Positions 1 through 8,782 of a DNA stretch of 64,000 nt are shown piece by piece. The DNA is from Hydrocarboniclastica marina (GTDB lineage: Bacteria > Pseudomonadota > Gammaproteobacteria > Pseudomonadales > Oleiphilaceae), in NCBI RefSeq assembly GCF_004851605.1, contig NZ_CP031093.1, forward strand, positions 3,100,692-3,164,691, written 5' to 3'. Made by a program: the position numbers and the translations under genes. The number at the start of each line of letters is the position of its first letter. Position 1 is the first letter of the stretch. A model generated the notes under the pieces. The model worked only from the letters and a program-made list of their open reading frames with translations, did not search any database and was not told where the DNA came from.

Positions 1-744
1 GTCGCCTGGCTGAGAGACAACATGCCCCAGCCGGGCCAGATGCTGTCCACCGGGTGCAGTGCCGGCGGTGTTGGCAGTTTCACCAACTACTACCCGCTAC
101 GGAACGATCTGGCGCCTAAGCGCGGCTACCTGATCAATGACTCTGGCCCCATCTTTGACGCGCCTCGCGACGGTGATGCCTCGGAGTATCCATCTGCGCC
201 GCTGCACACCAAAATACACGATGCCTGGGGACTGGATGGCGCCAACGGGCCGCTGGAATATCTGGATGAGCATGTGCCCGGGGTGGAACTGGATAACCTG
301 GGCAGCCTGTATGCCGCACTGGCAACCCATTTCCCTGGGGACCGGATGGGACACACGCACTTCTGGAAAGACCTGAACTACTCGGCCTATTCCTACGAGC
401 GTTTCCACGAAGACACGGCCAATGCACCGGATCAGGAAACCCTGGAAGCGCAGCTTCACCAGCGCTGGGAGAAAGATACCACTCGATTGACGCAGACGCT
501 TTCAGGTCTGGATAACTTCGGCTATTACCTGCCGCAGTTCCGCGACATCAACGAGAGCCACTGCACCAGCATTATCGAGTTCGCCAATGCGGACATTCAG
601 GAGCAGGGGCTGGACCTGGAAGACTTCATCAATAACGTCCTGAACGGCTCGGGCTCGGTGATGCAGGCTTCGGAGTCGAGCCCCGAGGCCGACTACAACA
701 AGCCGTTTAATCCGCTGTACTGGGCATTGGGTGGAGTTCTCTAG
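1..744 (+). CDS. Pectinacetylesterase-family (Notum-like) hydrolase, 5' truncated by the window edge
   Basis: The reading frame is open from base 1, so the real start lies upstream. The visible 247 residues are the C-terminal part. A GCSAGG motif near the beginning matches the nucleophile elbow (GxSAGG) of the pectinacetylesterase/Notum family of serine carbohydrate esterases, and a later SHC motif is a plausible site for the catalytic histidine. The aromatic-rich sequence suits a secreted enzyme, but the signal peptide is not in view. Substrate is unknown; many bacterial members are annotated only as hypothetical hydrolases. It ends 56 bp from a convergent gene encoding a membrane-anchored chaperone-like protein. 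Confidence 0.7.
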   Translation, partial: VAWLRDNMPQPGQMLSTGCSAGGVGSFTNYYPLRNDLAPKRGYLINDSGPIFDAPRDGDASEYPSAPLHTKIHDAWGLDGANGPLEYLDEHVPGVELDNLGSLYAALATHFPGDRMGHTHFWKDLNYSAYSYERFHEDTANAPDQETLEAQLHQRWEKDTTRLTQTLSGLDNFGYYLPQFRDINESHCTSIIEFANADIQEQGLDLEDFINNVLNGSGSVMQASESSPEADYNKPFNPLYWALGGVL

Positions 745-800
745 AGCCCTCTTCACTCTCTAAGCTCTACAATGGGGTCGCGCCCTCGACATGGCTAACG

Positions 801-1463
801 CTATGGCGAGGGCGCAGTGCCCGCCTTGCGGGCCTCGATCCGTGCTTCCAGCAGGCGCTCACGCAAGTATTCGCTCTGCGTCTGTCCCCCCGGTATTTCA
901 TCCATCGCCATGACCTCATCAACAATGTCAGCTTCGCGCTGCTTGTAGTGCTCAAACACGGGGTTCGGCCTGTTCTGCCACTCATCCATTCCCCGCTCGG
1001 CTCTCTCCTTATAATCGGCAAGCAGCTCGCTCGTTGCCTTCTCGGCCGCCACCGCATCCGGCTCCCCGATCCGCACCAGCGCCAGTCGCAAAGTGAGCGC
1101 CTCCGCTGCGCTGACCTTGCCCACTTCCTCGTACTGGACCACTTCGTCGGCTAGCGCTTTGGCCTGTTCCTGCCGCTCTGATTCGGTCAGTTCGCTCGCC
1201 CCATCAAAGAAAGACCTCACCCGGTGCTGAAAGTCCAGTTCCCGCTCAAAAGCAGCGAACTCGGGCGACTCCAGCATGGCTATCTGGTCGGGTGTCACGG
1301 GCGCTGTATCTTCCGGAGTCGCGGTTGGTGATAAGTTCGGCTGAGCCGGCGAGGTATGGGTCACAGAGGTTTTATCCGGACTCGGCTCAGACGGCAACAG
1401 CGCGAAGAAAACCCCACCAGCAAGCGCCGCTCCAGCTAATAGCCACCGATATGTTTTAACCAT
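801..1463 (-). CDS. Membrane-anchored lipase-chaperone/PlcR-like accessory protein
   Basis: This 220-residue protein has an N-terminal hydrophobic anchor (about residues 6-24), a Pro/Thr/Ser-rich linker to about residue 55, and then a charged, predominantly helical domain. The segment around RSFFDGASELTESE followed by SAAEALTLRLALV resembles the RxxFD-type helix region of steric lipase chaperones (Lif) and phospholipase accessory proteins (PlcR). By analogy it would sit in the inner membrane and assist folding of an exported enzyme in the periplasm. Length is shorter than classical Lif (about 300 or more residues). The family call comes from pattern only and is tentative; the neighbouring esterase is a candidate client. 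Confidence 0.45.
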   Translation of the reverse strand: MVKTYRWLLAGAALAGGVFFALLPSEPSPDKTSVTHTSPAQPNLSPTATPEDTAPVTPDQIAMLESPEFAAFERELDFQHRVRSFFDGASELTESERQEQAKALADEVVQYEEVGKVSAAEALTLRLALVRIGEPDAVAAEKATSELLADYKERAERGMDEWQNRPNPVFEHYKQREADIVDEVMAMDEIPGGQTQSEYLRERLLEARIEARKAGTAPSP

Positions 1464-1752
1464 GTATCGTTACCGCTCTTTTGACTGTGTCCCATCATAC
1501 GCCGGACAGCCATCAGCTTCGTGAACAGGACCCCAGACGAGGTGCAATGACTTCACATCGCTTTCCTATCTATGGGATAGAATAGCTAGGACCCGGCAAT
1601 CCTCAGAACATTCTCTATATGCAGTTTTTCGCCGATACAGTCATGCACAAAATCATGTACTAAAACTCTTACAGGAATTCGATGATTGAGGTAATGGCCG
1701 GAAAACAGACACCGTTTGCCCTTTCCGCGCTCATGCCTCAATACACATACTC
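1464..1752. other. Divergent intergenic region
   Basis: This 289-bp spacer separates the minus-strand chaperone-like gene from the plus-strand membrane protein. It is more AT-rich than its surroundings and includes a GGGATAGAATAG stretch near 1573-1585 that could act as a -10 element (TAGAAT). No ORF, repeat or clear operator was recognised, and no good ribosome binding site precedes the ATG at 1753. Confidence 0.3.
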
Positions 1753-2784
1753 ATGAAAATAACCAGAAAGCACCTCGACGACGCTGCGGAAAAGCAGATC
1801 ATCACCGCCGGGCAAGCCGAGGCGCTGCATGCCTATCTCGCAGCTCTGCCAACTACCGGCCCGACCTTCAACTTCACGAACCTGCTCTACTATCTCGGCG
1901 GCCTGATTGCGATTGGCGCTATGACGCTCTTTATGACGCTGGGGTGGGAGTCCTTCGGGGGCTGGGGGATATTCTTTATTGCGCTGGCCTATGCAGGTGT
2001 TGGGCTAAAGCTTACAGGATCGTTTCGGGACAAGGGCCACGCCATTCCAGCAGGCATCTGTGCAACATTTGTCGTGGCACTCACGCCACTGGCCATCTAT
2101 GGACTGCAACAAGCCCTGGGACTCTGGCCGGATGAGAGCGTCTACCGGGACTACCATCGCTACATCAAGTGGCACTGGCTGTATATGGAACTGGGCACGC
2201 TGGTCGTGGGTTTGCTTCTCGCCTGGATGTACCGGTATCCATTCCTGATGATGCCAATCGCGGTGACGCTCTGGTACATGTCGATGGATGTGGCCGCAAT
2301 GATCATGGGCGAGCAGTACGACTTCCATTTCCGGGCCCTGGTATCCATGTATTTCGGCATACTGATGATCTTTATTGCCTTTTGGGTCGACCTCAGATCA
2401 CGGCGGCAGGTTGATTACGCATTCTGGCTTTACCTGTTCGGGGTTGTCGCCTTCTGGAGCGGGGTGACCGCGCAGGAATCGTCGACTGAACTCTCCAAGT
2501 TCCTCTACTTCTGCACGAACATGCTCATGATCGGCGTCGGCATCGTCGTTGTTCGCCGGGTGTTCGTGATATTTGGCGCCGTGGGCGCCTGTATTTACCT
2601 GGGTCACCTGGCCTGGGATGTCTTCAGGGACAGCTGGTTTTTCCCGGTCGCTCTGAGCGTGATCGGGCTATTGATTATCTATCTGGGCGTGCAGTGGCAA
2701 AAGCATGAGAAAGCGATAACACGACAGGCACGGCGCCTATTGCCAGTCCGCTTTCAAGAGTACCTCAACGCCGTTGCATCTTGA
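1753..2784 (+). CDS. Polytopic membrane protein, DUF2157-like
   Basis: This 343-residue protein has a short soluble N-terminus (residues 1-38) and then about nine or ten hydrophobic segments up to residue 315, with a basic C-terminal tail. The N-terminal part (helical, with an ITAGQAEAL segment, followed by a Leu-Leu-Tyr-Tyr-Leu-Gly-Gly transmembrane start) resembles DUF2157-type integral membrane proteins, whose function is unknown. No catalytic or transport motif was seen. The start codon has no obvious Shine-Dalgarno. The next gene, a glutathione transferase, follows after 36 bp on the same strand and may be co-transcribed. Confidence 0.65.
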   Translation: MKITRKHLDDAAEKQIITAGQAEALHAYLAALPTTGPTFNFTNLLYYLGGLIAIGAMTLFMTLGWESFGGWGIFFIALAYAGVGLKLTGSFRDKGHAIPAGICATFVVALTPLAIYGLQQALGLWPDESVYRDYHRYIKWHWLYMELGTLVVGLLLAWMYRYPFLMMPIAVTLWYMSMDVAAMIMGEQYDFHFRALVSMYFGILMIFIAFWVDLRSRRQVDYAFWLYLFGVVAFWSGVTAQESSTELSKFLYFCTNMLMIGVGIVVVRRVFVIFGAVGACIYLGHLAWDVFRDSWFFPVALSVIGLLIIYLGVQWQKHEKAITRQARRLLPVRFQEYLNAVAS

Positions 2785-2820
2785 CGGGAATAGCTCCCGC
2801 CATTCTTTAAGGAAGAAAAC

Positions 2821-3438
2821 ATGAAACTCTACGACGACCCAAGGTCCGGCAACGGTTACAAGGTGCGGCTGCTATTGGCTCTCTTGGGTGAGCAATACCA
2901 ATACATTCCCATCGATATCCTCCGCGGTGACTCCAGAACAGATGAGTTTCTGCAGAAGAACCTCAACGGCCGCATACCCTTGCTCGAACTGGATAATGGT
3001 TCTTTCCTGCCGGAGTCAAATGCGATCCTCTATTACCTCGCCCAGGGCTCGAAATACTGGCCAACTGGTTGTTTTGAGCAGGCGCAGGTGGTGCAGTGGT
3101 TGTGTTTCGAGCAGTACAGCCATGAACCCAATATAGCGACACCCCGGTTCTGGCTGACCATCAAGGGCATGGATGACACGCCGTTCAACCATGAGTTACT
3201 GGCACAGAAGCAGAAGGCGGGGAATCAGGCGCTGGCGGTAATGGATGAGCATCTGCGGTCCCGACAGTTCTTCGTGGGGGAGCGCTATACCATTGCCGAC
3301 ATCGCCCTCTATGCCTACACCCATGAGGCGGACGAAGGCGGGTTTGATCTGGCGCTGTACCCGGCCGTTGTTGCCTGGTTGAAGCGGGTCAGTGAACAGC
3401 CCGGGCACATTACCACGGAGCACCGAAACACCGCGTAA
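2821..3438 (+). CDS. Glutathione S-transferase family protein
   Basis: At 205 residues this is a normal-length cytosolic GST. The N-terminal thioredoxin-fold domain (1-80) has a YDDPRSGNGYKVR start, with Ser/Asn at the usual catalytic place. It also has the cis-proline segment (GRIPLLEL) and the glutathione-binding PESNAIL motif. The all-helical C-terminal domain (about 90-200) contains the conserved TIADIALYAY folding motif. It should conjugate or reduce electrophiles with glutathione; the substrate cannot be deduced. An AGGAAG box lies 5 nt before the ATG. It follows the DUF2157-like gene by 36 bp. Confidence 0.9.
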   Translation: MKLYDDPRSGNGYKVRLLLALLGEQYQYIPIDILRGDSRTDEFLQKNLNGRIPLLELDNGSFLPESNAILYYLAQGSKYWPTGCFEQAQVVQWLCFEQYSHEPNIATPRFWLTIKGMDDTPFNHELLAQKQKAGNQALAVMDEHLRSRQFFVGERYTIADIALYAYTHEADEGGFDLALYPAVVAWLKRVSEQPGHITTEHRNTA

Positions 3439-3488
3439 AGCTGCTCGTCACACCTGCCCTCCCTGTACAGAACCGCATTCTCCCAACG

Positions 3489-3520
3489 AAAAAGCGGCCG
3501 GACCCCTGGGGTACGACCGC
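3489..3520 (-). terminator. Rho-independent terminator of the 5'-nucleotidase gene
   Basis: Read on the minus strand, a GC-rich hairpin (3520 to 3494; 13-bp arms with two mismatches, core ACCCC-T-GGGGT) is followed directly by TTTTT (3493-3489). It lies 25 bp past the stop codon of the minus-strand nucleotidase gene. Confidence 0.75.
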
Positions 3521-3544
3521 CCTGCCCCTGCTTGAAAAGGGACT

Positions 3545-5377
3545 TTAGTTCGGCGGTGTGTAGAGCTGGGTTGAGTACTCGCCCAGTGCCGGCTTGCTTA
3601 ACGTGCCCTTCGCGTCCACATAGTCGACAAAGGACTGGGCATAGTCGAGAAAGGTATCGACCGCGCGCCCGTCTTCGCTGACCGTGCCGAAGGTGACGTA
3701 GCCGTCGCGCCCCTCGGCGGTGAAGCTGTTGGTCACTACGTTCAGCGTTTCGGTGTCAGCCAGCGCACGCCATTGGGTTTCATCCCGGCCCCGTACTTCG
3801 ATCCCGTAGAGGCGTTGGCCCGCCGGCCGGTTCATGTCCACTGTCCAGCGCAAGCCTGCCGCGTAGGGGTACGCGCCGCTTGAATCCGTGTGGGCGTAGT
3901 CGACCGCTTCGTTCAGCACGGCTTCGATCTCAGCACCGGTAATGGTCAGATCAGTCAGGGTATTGGCGAATGGCAGCAGGGTGTATGCATCGCCAATGGT
4001 GATGTCTCCCTGGAGAATATCCGTTCTTACGCCGCCGGCGTTCTGTATGGCCACGTCGGCATTCTTGCTCAGAAAGAGGAAGGCCTGGGCGACGACGTTG
4101 GGTATGTCCCCGCCGCGCATCGCATCTTCTCCAGAGCAGCTTTCGTCGCCATAGGGCTTGCCGGGAATGCGAGCCAGGCAGAGATCTTCCGTTGCCATGC
4201 CAACAACCTTGTTTCGGAATTCGTCGAGCTGAACCGTATAACGCGCCAGAGCATCGGCGACTACCGGCTCCTCCTGCACAATACTCAACTGCGGAGCCTC
4301 CGCTACGGCGTTCAGTATGCTTTGCAGCTCATCGCCTTGCGGACTGTAGTCGTTTCCGCTTGTTTCGTCGGTACGGGAAATGGTGTCCCCCAACAGCAGG
4401 TGGGGGACACCGGAGCAGGACTCAACCACGCCCTCGGCATCCCAGTTAACCTGCAGCTCCCCGACGACTTTGGCGTATTGCCAGGCCTGGCCAATACAGA
4501 CCTGCCCGCCGTCGGCGTTGGTGGCCATGGTTGGGTATGCGCCACTGCTGTTCAGGCCGAAAGGCTCGAAGTCGCCCAACAGTGAGTGGGAGTCACCGCC
4601 AATAATCACATCCACGCCGGTGAGCTCTGCCGCCAGCGCGAGGTCGTTCTGGTATTGGTAGTGCGTCAGCAGGACGATTTTATTGACGCCGTCTGCTTCG
4701 AGCTCATCAATCATCGCCTGAGCGGTTTCCACTTCGGGAAGGAACCTGGTCGATACTAGCGGGCTGGAGCTGTTCTGGGTTTTGGTTGCGATATCGATCC
4801 CGATAATCCCGACCTTCTGCCCGTCTACGTCTTTCACAACGTAGGGCTTGATGTAATCGTCCTCTGCAGTTGGCGCCAGCGGCGTACCGACTTCTGGCTT
4901 CACGTTGGCCGCCAGAACGGGCGTGTTGCAGCCACCTTCCCCAAGCTCGTCCAGGAACGCCTTGAGCCCTTCGTCGCTGCCGTCAAACTCGTGGTTGCCC
5001 AACGCAAACGCATCAAAACAGATCAGGTTCATCAGCTCGGCGTCGGCCTCACCCTTGAAGGAGGTGAAGTAGAGGGTCCCGGTGATGGCATCGCCCGCGT
5101 GGAGCTTGAGCACGTTCGGTAGCTCTGCTGCACGCTCAGACATCTTGGCCGCGACGCGGGCGAATCCGCCGGACGAGAACTCGGTGGGCTGACCGGCTAT
5201 GTCCAGCACTTGCGACTCGGCCTCCAGATGCGAGTGGTGGTCGTTTATATGGAGGATACTGAGGGAGAGTGGGCTTGTAGTTTCGACAGGGCTTTTATCG
5301 TTGTTATCGTCATCGCTGTCCCCGCAGCCTGCCAGGGCGAGCAACGGCAACAGAACCCATGCTGATTTAGAGATCAT
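3545..5377 (-). CDS. Lipoprotein 5'-nucleotidase / 2',3'-cyclic phosphodiesterase (UshA family)
   Basis: This secreted bifunctional nucleotidase removes phosphate from nucleotides outside the cytoplasm. The chosen start at 5377 has an AAGGAG box 6 nt upstream and gives a clean lipoprotein signal with lipobox LALAGC; a longer frame to 5404 exists. The mature protein begins with an acidic Asp/Asn linker. The metallophosphatase domain (about 40-330) shows LHINDHHSH, GNHEFDGSD and GGDSHS metal-ligand motifs. The C-terminal nucleotidase domain (about 380-570) has NAGGVRTD and LLPFANTL. It is divergent from polyphosphate kinase with a Pho box between them, which fits a phosphate-scavenging role. 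A terminator follows. Confidence 0.9.
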   Translation of the reverse strand: MISKSAWVLLPLLALAGCGDSDDDNNDKSPVETTSPLSLSILHINDHHSHLEAESQVLDIAGQPTEFSSGGFARVAAKMSERAAELPNVLKLHAGDAITGTLYFTSFKGEADAELMNLICFDAFALGNHEFDGSDEGLKAFLDELGEGGCNTPVLAANVKPEVGTPLAPTAEDDYIKPYVVKDVDGQKVGIIGIDIATKTQNSSSPLVSTRFLPEVETAQAMIDELEADGVNKIVLLTHYQYQNDLALAAELTGVDVIIGGDSHSLLGDFEPFGLNSSGAYPTMATNADGGQVCIGQAWQYAKVVGELQVNWDAEGVVESCSGVPHLLLGDTISRTDETSGNDYSPQGDELQSILNAVAEAPQLSIVQEEPVVADALARYTVQLDEFRNKVVGMATEDLCLARIPGKPYGDESCSGEDAMRGGDIPNVVAQAFLFLSKNADVAIQNAGGVRTDILQGDITIGDAYTLLPFANTLTDLTITGAEIEAVLNEAVDYAHTDSSGAYPYAAGLRWTVDMNRPAGQRLYGIEVRGRDETQWRALADTETLNVVTNSFTAEGRDGYVTFGTVSEDGRAVDTFLDYAQSFVDYVDAKGTLSKPALGEYSTQLYTPPN

Positions 5378-5498
5378 GTTTTGCTCCTTGAGTGAGTTGC
5401 CCAAGCTTCAGGGAGCGAGGTGTCATTCAGGTTATGGTTTTATGGCGAAACAGAGACACTGTTCTTCGCTCCGCCCCGCGCCAGTAACCCCTGGCGAC

Positions 5499-5516
5499 CT
5501 GTAACACAACTGTCAC
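5499..5516 (+). promoter_or_regulatory. Pho box (PhoB binding site) upstream of ppk
   Basis: CTGTAAC-ACAA-CTGTCAC consists of two 7-bp direct repeats with the 4-bp spacer typical of Pho boxes (consensus CTGTCAT-N4-CTGTCAC). A weak -10-like TAAGTT lies at 5527, 10 bp downstream, the usual spacing where the Pho box replaces the -35. It is oriented toward ppk, whose ATG is 120 bp further on. It could also serve the divergent nucleotidase, whose start is 121 bp away. Confidence 0.7.
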
Positions 5517-5636
5517 GATCACAGCCTAAGTTAGACGATTTAGCGCCGCACGCGCAGCGTTTCTCCGCGCTTATTCAGCTGCTGCGCGGCTGGGGCCAGC
5601 CAAGTATGGCGCCGTTTAAATCTTCAGGGGTTGGTG

Positions 5637-7934
5637 ATGCAGCAAACGCTAGACGAAGGGTCGTTCACTGATAGCGCGACACAGGATGGGCCCGCCGCCG
5701 ACATCGTCGATGCTTATCCTGGCGGTGTGGATGGAAGTCGTAGTACGGATGGGAGTCACGGTGCGGATGGGAGCAGTACTGACAGTAGTGCTGAGGGTCC
5801 CGTCCTTCGGGTCAATCGCACGCGGCGGGGTATAAGAGCCAAGGCTGTCGCACCGCCCGAGACGAATCTTGCTGCGCCGGAACTGTACTTCAACCGGGAA
5901 CTCTCAACGCTGCAGTTTCATATCCGCGTGCTCGAGCAGGCGCTGGATCCCTCCCACCCCCTGCTCAACCGACTGATGTTCCTGCTGATATTCTCCTCCA
6001 ACCTGGACGAATTTTTCGAGATACGCGTGGCCGGGATCAAGCACCGGATCGCTTTCCAGCATGAAGAAGCCGACATAGACGGTCGTCGCCCCTCACAGCT
6101 GCTGGATGAGATTTCGGCGATTGTCCACCAGCAGGTAGAGCGTCAGTACCAGATACTCAACGACGTGCTGATTCCGGAACTGGCCCAGCAGGGTATCCGC
6201 TTCCTGCCCCGCGCCGACTGGACCGCGCCACAGAAAAAGTGGATCAAGCAATATTTCGAGAGCGAGATCAAACCGGTTATCAGCCCCATCGGGCTGGACC
6301 CATCTCACCCCTTCCCTCGTCTGGTTAACAAGAGCCTGAACTTTATTGTGGAGCTTTCGGGGCAGGACGTGTTCGGTCGTGAGGGCGGTCTGGCGATTCT
6401 GCCGGCGCCCCGTTCGCTACCCCGACTGATCCGCGTCCCGCCAGAGCTCTGCCAGGACGGCGGTGATGAGTTTGTGTTCCTGTCTTCGATCATCCACGCC
6501 AATGCCGATGACCTGTTTCCCGGCATGACGATCAAGGGGAGCTATCAGTTCCGGCTTACCCGCAACGCCGATCTGACGGTGGACACCGAGGAGGTGTCTG
6601 ACCTGGCGTCCGCACTCAAGGGCGAGTTGTCGGCCCTGCGTTACGGTGCCGGGGTGCGCCTGGAAGTCGCGAGCAATTGCCCGCCCGAGCTGGCTGAGTT
6701 CATGCTCAATCAGTTCAAGCTGGACGAACGAGACCTTTACCGCGTCGACGGGCCGGTCAACCTGAGCCGGATGATGCCGCTCATTGCCAATGTCGGTCGC
6801 CCGGAGCTGCTCTATAAGCCCTTTATACCGGGTTTGGCCAAGGGCCTGCGCAGCGGTAACGAGAGCTTGTTCGACCTGATTCGCCAGGGCGATGTGCTGC
6901 TGCATCATCCCTTTCAGTCCTTCGCACCGGTAGAGAGCCTGCTTTCGGAGGCAGCCCAGGATCCCAATGTGCTCGCGATCAAGCAGACGCTCTACCGCAC
7001 CGGCGCCGAGTCGCCCATCGTCAATGCCTTGGCTGAAGCGGCCCGCAACGGCAAGGAAGTGACCGTCGTGGTCGAGCTCCGGGCTCGCTTTGATGAGGCC
7101 GAGAACCTGGCGCTGGCGTCCAAGCTCCAGGAAGCCGGGGCGATTGTGATCTACGGCGTGATGGCCTACAAAACCCACGCAAAACTGATGCACATTGTCC
7201 GTCGCGAGAACGGCGCGCTGCGTTATTACGCTCACCTGGGCACCGGCAATTATCACTCTGGCACCGCCAGGCTTTACACCGACTACAGCCTGTTCACCGC
7301 CAACGTCACCCTGTGCGAAGACGTCTATATGGTGTTCCAGCAGCTGACCGGCATGGGCAAGGCAAGGAAAATTTCGACACTGCTTCACGCGCCTTTTGTG
7401 CTGCACGCCGGGTTGTTACGGCTGATTGCTCGGGAAGCCAAGGCGGCCGAGCGCGGCAAGAAAGCCCACCTGATAATCAAGTGTAATTCGCTCACGGAGC
7501 CAGAGCTGATCCGTGCGCTTTATCGGGCTTCCCAGGCGGGAGTGCGCTGCGATTTGCTGATCCGGGGCATGTGCTGTTTAAGGCCCGGCGTGCCCGGCGT
7601 TTCGGACAATATCCGGGTGCGGTCTATCGTCGGACGCTTTCTGGAGCACACACGGGTGTTCTATTTCCATAACGAGGGAAAGCCCGAGGCCTGGGCCTCC
7701 AGCGCGGACTTTATGGAGCGGAACATGTTTCAGCGAGTGGAAACCTGCTTCCCGATCCTCGACAAAAAGCTGGCCCAACGCGTGCGCAAGGATCTGGAGA
7801 CGTATCTGGTCGACAACAGCCAGAGTTGGGACCTGACCCCAGACGGCAGCTACGTGAAGCGAACCCCGATCAAGGAAAGCGCTGCGATCAGTGCCCAGGA
7901 AACTCTCTTGTATGCCCACGCGGCGCAGACCTGA
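5637..7934 (+). CDS. ppk1: Polyphosphate kinase 1
   Basis: It reversibly polymerises the gamma-phosphate of ATP into inorganic polyphosphate, using an autophosphorylated histidine. Family landmarks are ELYFNRELSTLQF (N domain), SSNLDEFFE, the C1 region with KQTLYR and YKTHAKLM (expected phospho-histidine region), HLGTGNYH, and C2 SADFMERNMFQRVE. ATG 5637 is preferred over TTG 5631 because of an AGGGG box at 5626-5630. The roughly 80 residues before the PPK core are unusual: low-complexity Asp/Gly/Ser sequence encoded by three tandem 18-bp repeats (5730-5783), then a basic stretch. The upstream Pho box suggests induction by phosphate starvation. It is convergent with the ParA-like gene, 30 bp apart. 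Confidence 0.95.
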   Translation: MQQTLDEGSFTDSATQDGPAADIVDAYPGGVDGSRSTDGSHGADGSSTDSSAEGPVLRVNRTRRGIRAKAVAPPETNLAAPELYFNRELSTLQFHIRVLEQALDPSHPLLNRLMFLLIFSSNLDEFFEIRVAGIKHRIAFQHEEADIDGRRPSQLLDEISAIVHQQVERQYQILNDVLIPELAQQGIRFLPRADWTAPQKKWIKQYFESEIKPVISPIGLDPSHPFPRLVNKSLNFIVELSGQDVFGREGGLAILPAPRSLPRLIRVPPELCQDGGDEFVFLSSIIHANADDLFPGMTIKGSYQFRLTRNADLTVDTEEVSDLASALKGELSALRYGAGVRLEVASNCPPELAEFMLNQFKLDERDLYRVDGPVNLSRMMPLIANVGRPELLYKPFIPGLAKGLRSGNESLFDLIRQGDVLLHHPFQSFAPVESLLSEAAQDPNVLAIKQTLYRTGAESPIVNALAEAARNGKEVTVVVELRARFDEAENLALASKLQEAGAIVIYGVMAYKTHAKLMHIVRRENGALRYYAHLGTGNYHSGTARLYTDYSLFTANVTLCEDVYMVFQQLTGMGKARKISTLLHAPFVLHAGLLRLIAREAKAAERGKKAHLIIKCNSLTEPELIRALYRASQAGVRCDLLIRGMCCLRPGVPGVSDNIRVRSIVGRFLEHTRVFYFHNEGKPEAWASSADFMERNMFQRVETCFPILDKKLAQRVRKDLETYLVDNSQSWDLTPDGSYVKRTPIKESAAISAQETLLYAHAAQT
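5730..5783 (+). repeat. 18-bp tandem repeat (3 copies) in the ppk1 N-terminal extension
   Basis: Three in-frame 18-bp units start at 5730, 5748 and 5766, each beginning GATGG(A/G)AG. They encode DGSRST, DGSHGA and DGSSTD. The repeat sits in a poorly conserved extension, so changes in copy number would keep the frame. Confidence 0.7.
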
Positions 7935-7964
7935 AGGCCGCTCATCCGCGCTTCGCAGTTGAAT

Positions 7965-8699
7965 TTAGCTCAACCGCTGGGCGATCTCCCGCCATAGGGT
8001 AATGTAGGCTTCTGCGGCGGGCGAGCGAGGGGCAAACTGGAAGATGGGCGCCTGCTCCAGGCCCATCTTTTCCACTGCGCTCGAACTGGGTATAGCCGTG
8101 CTCAGGAGCAACGGGGACTCGGCCGACAGCTCCGCCATGGTCTCGAGATGCATGCTCTTGCGCCGGTCCGCCAGCGTGAAAAACGGCCATATCGGGCAGG
8201 GGTTATCCTGTTCATCCAGATGGCTACGCAGCTGATGAAGTGTACGCAGGGAGAGCGTGGTCGGTATCAGGGGCACAAGCAGCGCGTCCACGCTTGAGAA
8301 CACCTGCTCCGACAGAACCGAAATGCTCGGCGGGCAGTCCAGGATAATCAGGTCGTAATCGTCCCTGACCGGCTTGAGCACCTTACGCAGGTGGCTTGGT
8401 TTGCGCGCGTCCAGCATCTGGTCCAGTTCGCGAGCGTCAAACGACGCCGGCAAAAGGTCCAGCCCTTCCACCTCGGTCTCGTGGATGACTTTCTCAAGCG
8501 AGGCCTTGCCTTTGACCAGCTTGTCCATCCCGCCTTTGACCTTGGGTTTGGCCCGCAGGTAGAAGGTCGTGGCGGCCTGGGGGTCGAGATCCCAGAGCAG
8601 CACCCGATAGTTATCCATAGCGGCCTGTGCCGCAAGGTTCACCGCTGAGGCCGTCTTGCCCACCCCGCCTTTGATGCTGTACAGCGCCAACATTTTCAT
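7965..8699 (-). CDS. Orphan ParA/MinD-type ATPase
   Basis: A 244-residue P-loop ATPase of the ParA family. It has the deviant Walker A SIKGGVGKT (residues 8-16), the DLDPQAATT segment and ILDCPPS (Walker B region). ATG 8699 is chosen because GGAGG lies 5 nt upstream; an in-frame start at 8723 lacks this. Such ATPases position DNA, chemosensory arrays or polar complexes by dimerising on ATP. No ParB or centromere-like repeats are nearby, so the cargo is unknown. The family is chromosomal and common as an orphan. It is convergent with ppk1 and divergent from the choice-of-anchor-I lipoprotein. Confidence 0.85.
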   Translation of the reverse strand: MKMLALYSIKGGVGKTASAVNLAAQAAMDNYRVLLWDLDPQAATTFYLRAKPKVKGGMDKLVKGKASLEKVIHETEVEGLDLLPASFDARELDQMLDARKPSHLRKVLKPVRDDYDLIILDCPPSISVLSEQVFSSVDALLVPLIPTTLSLRTLHQLRSHLDEQDNPCPIWPFFTLADRRKSMHLETMAELSAESPLLLSTAIPSSSAVEKMGLEQAPIFQFAPRSPAAEAYITLWREIAQRLS

Positions 8700-8782
8700 G
8701 GATGCCTCCGAAGCGGATCCCACACCACAGGACCCGCTGCAGTTTACTCAGCTCCGCAACCGGGACACAACCGCGCTGTACA

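Noticed and set aside
6417-7406. Long minus-strand ORF opposite ppk1
   Set aside because: Antisense frame within a gene with complete PPK motifs; no ribosome site or domain.
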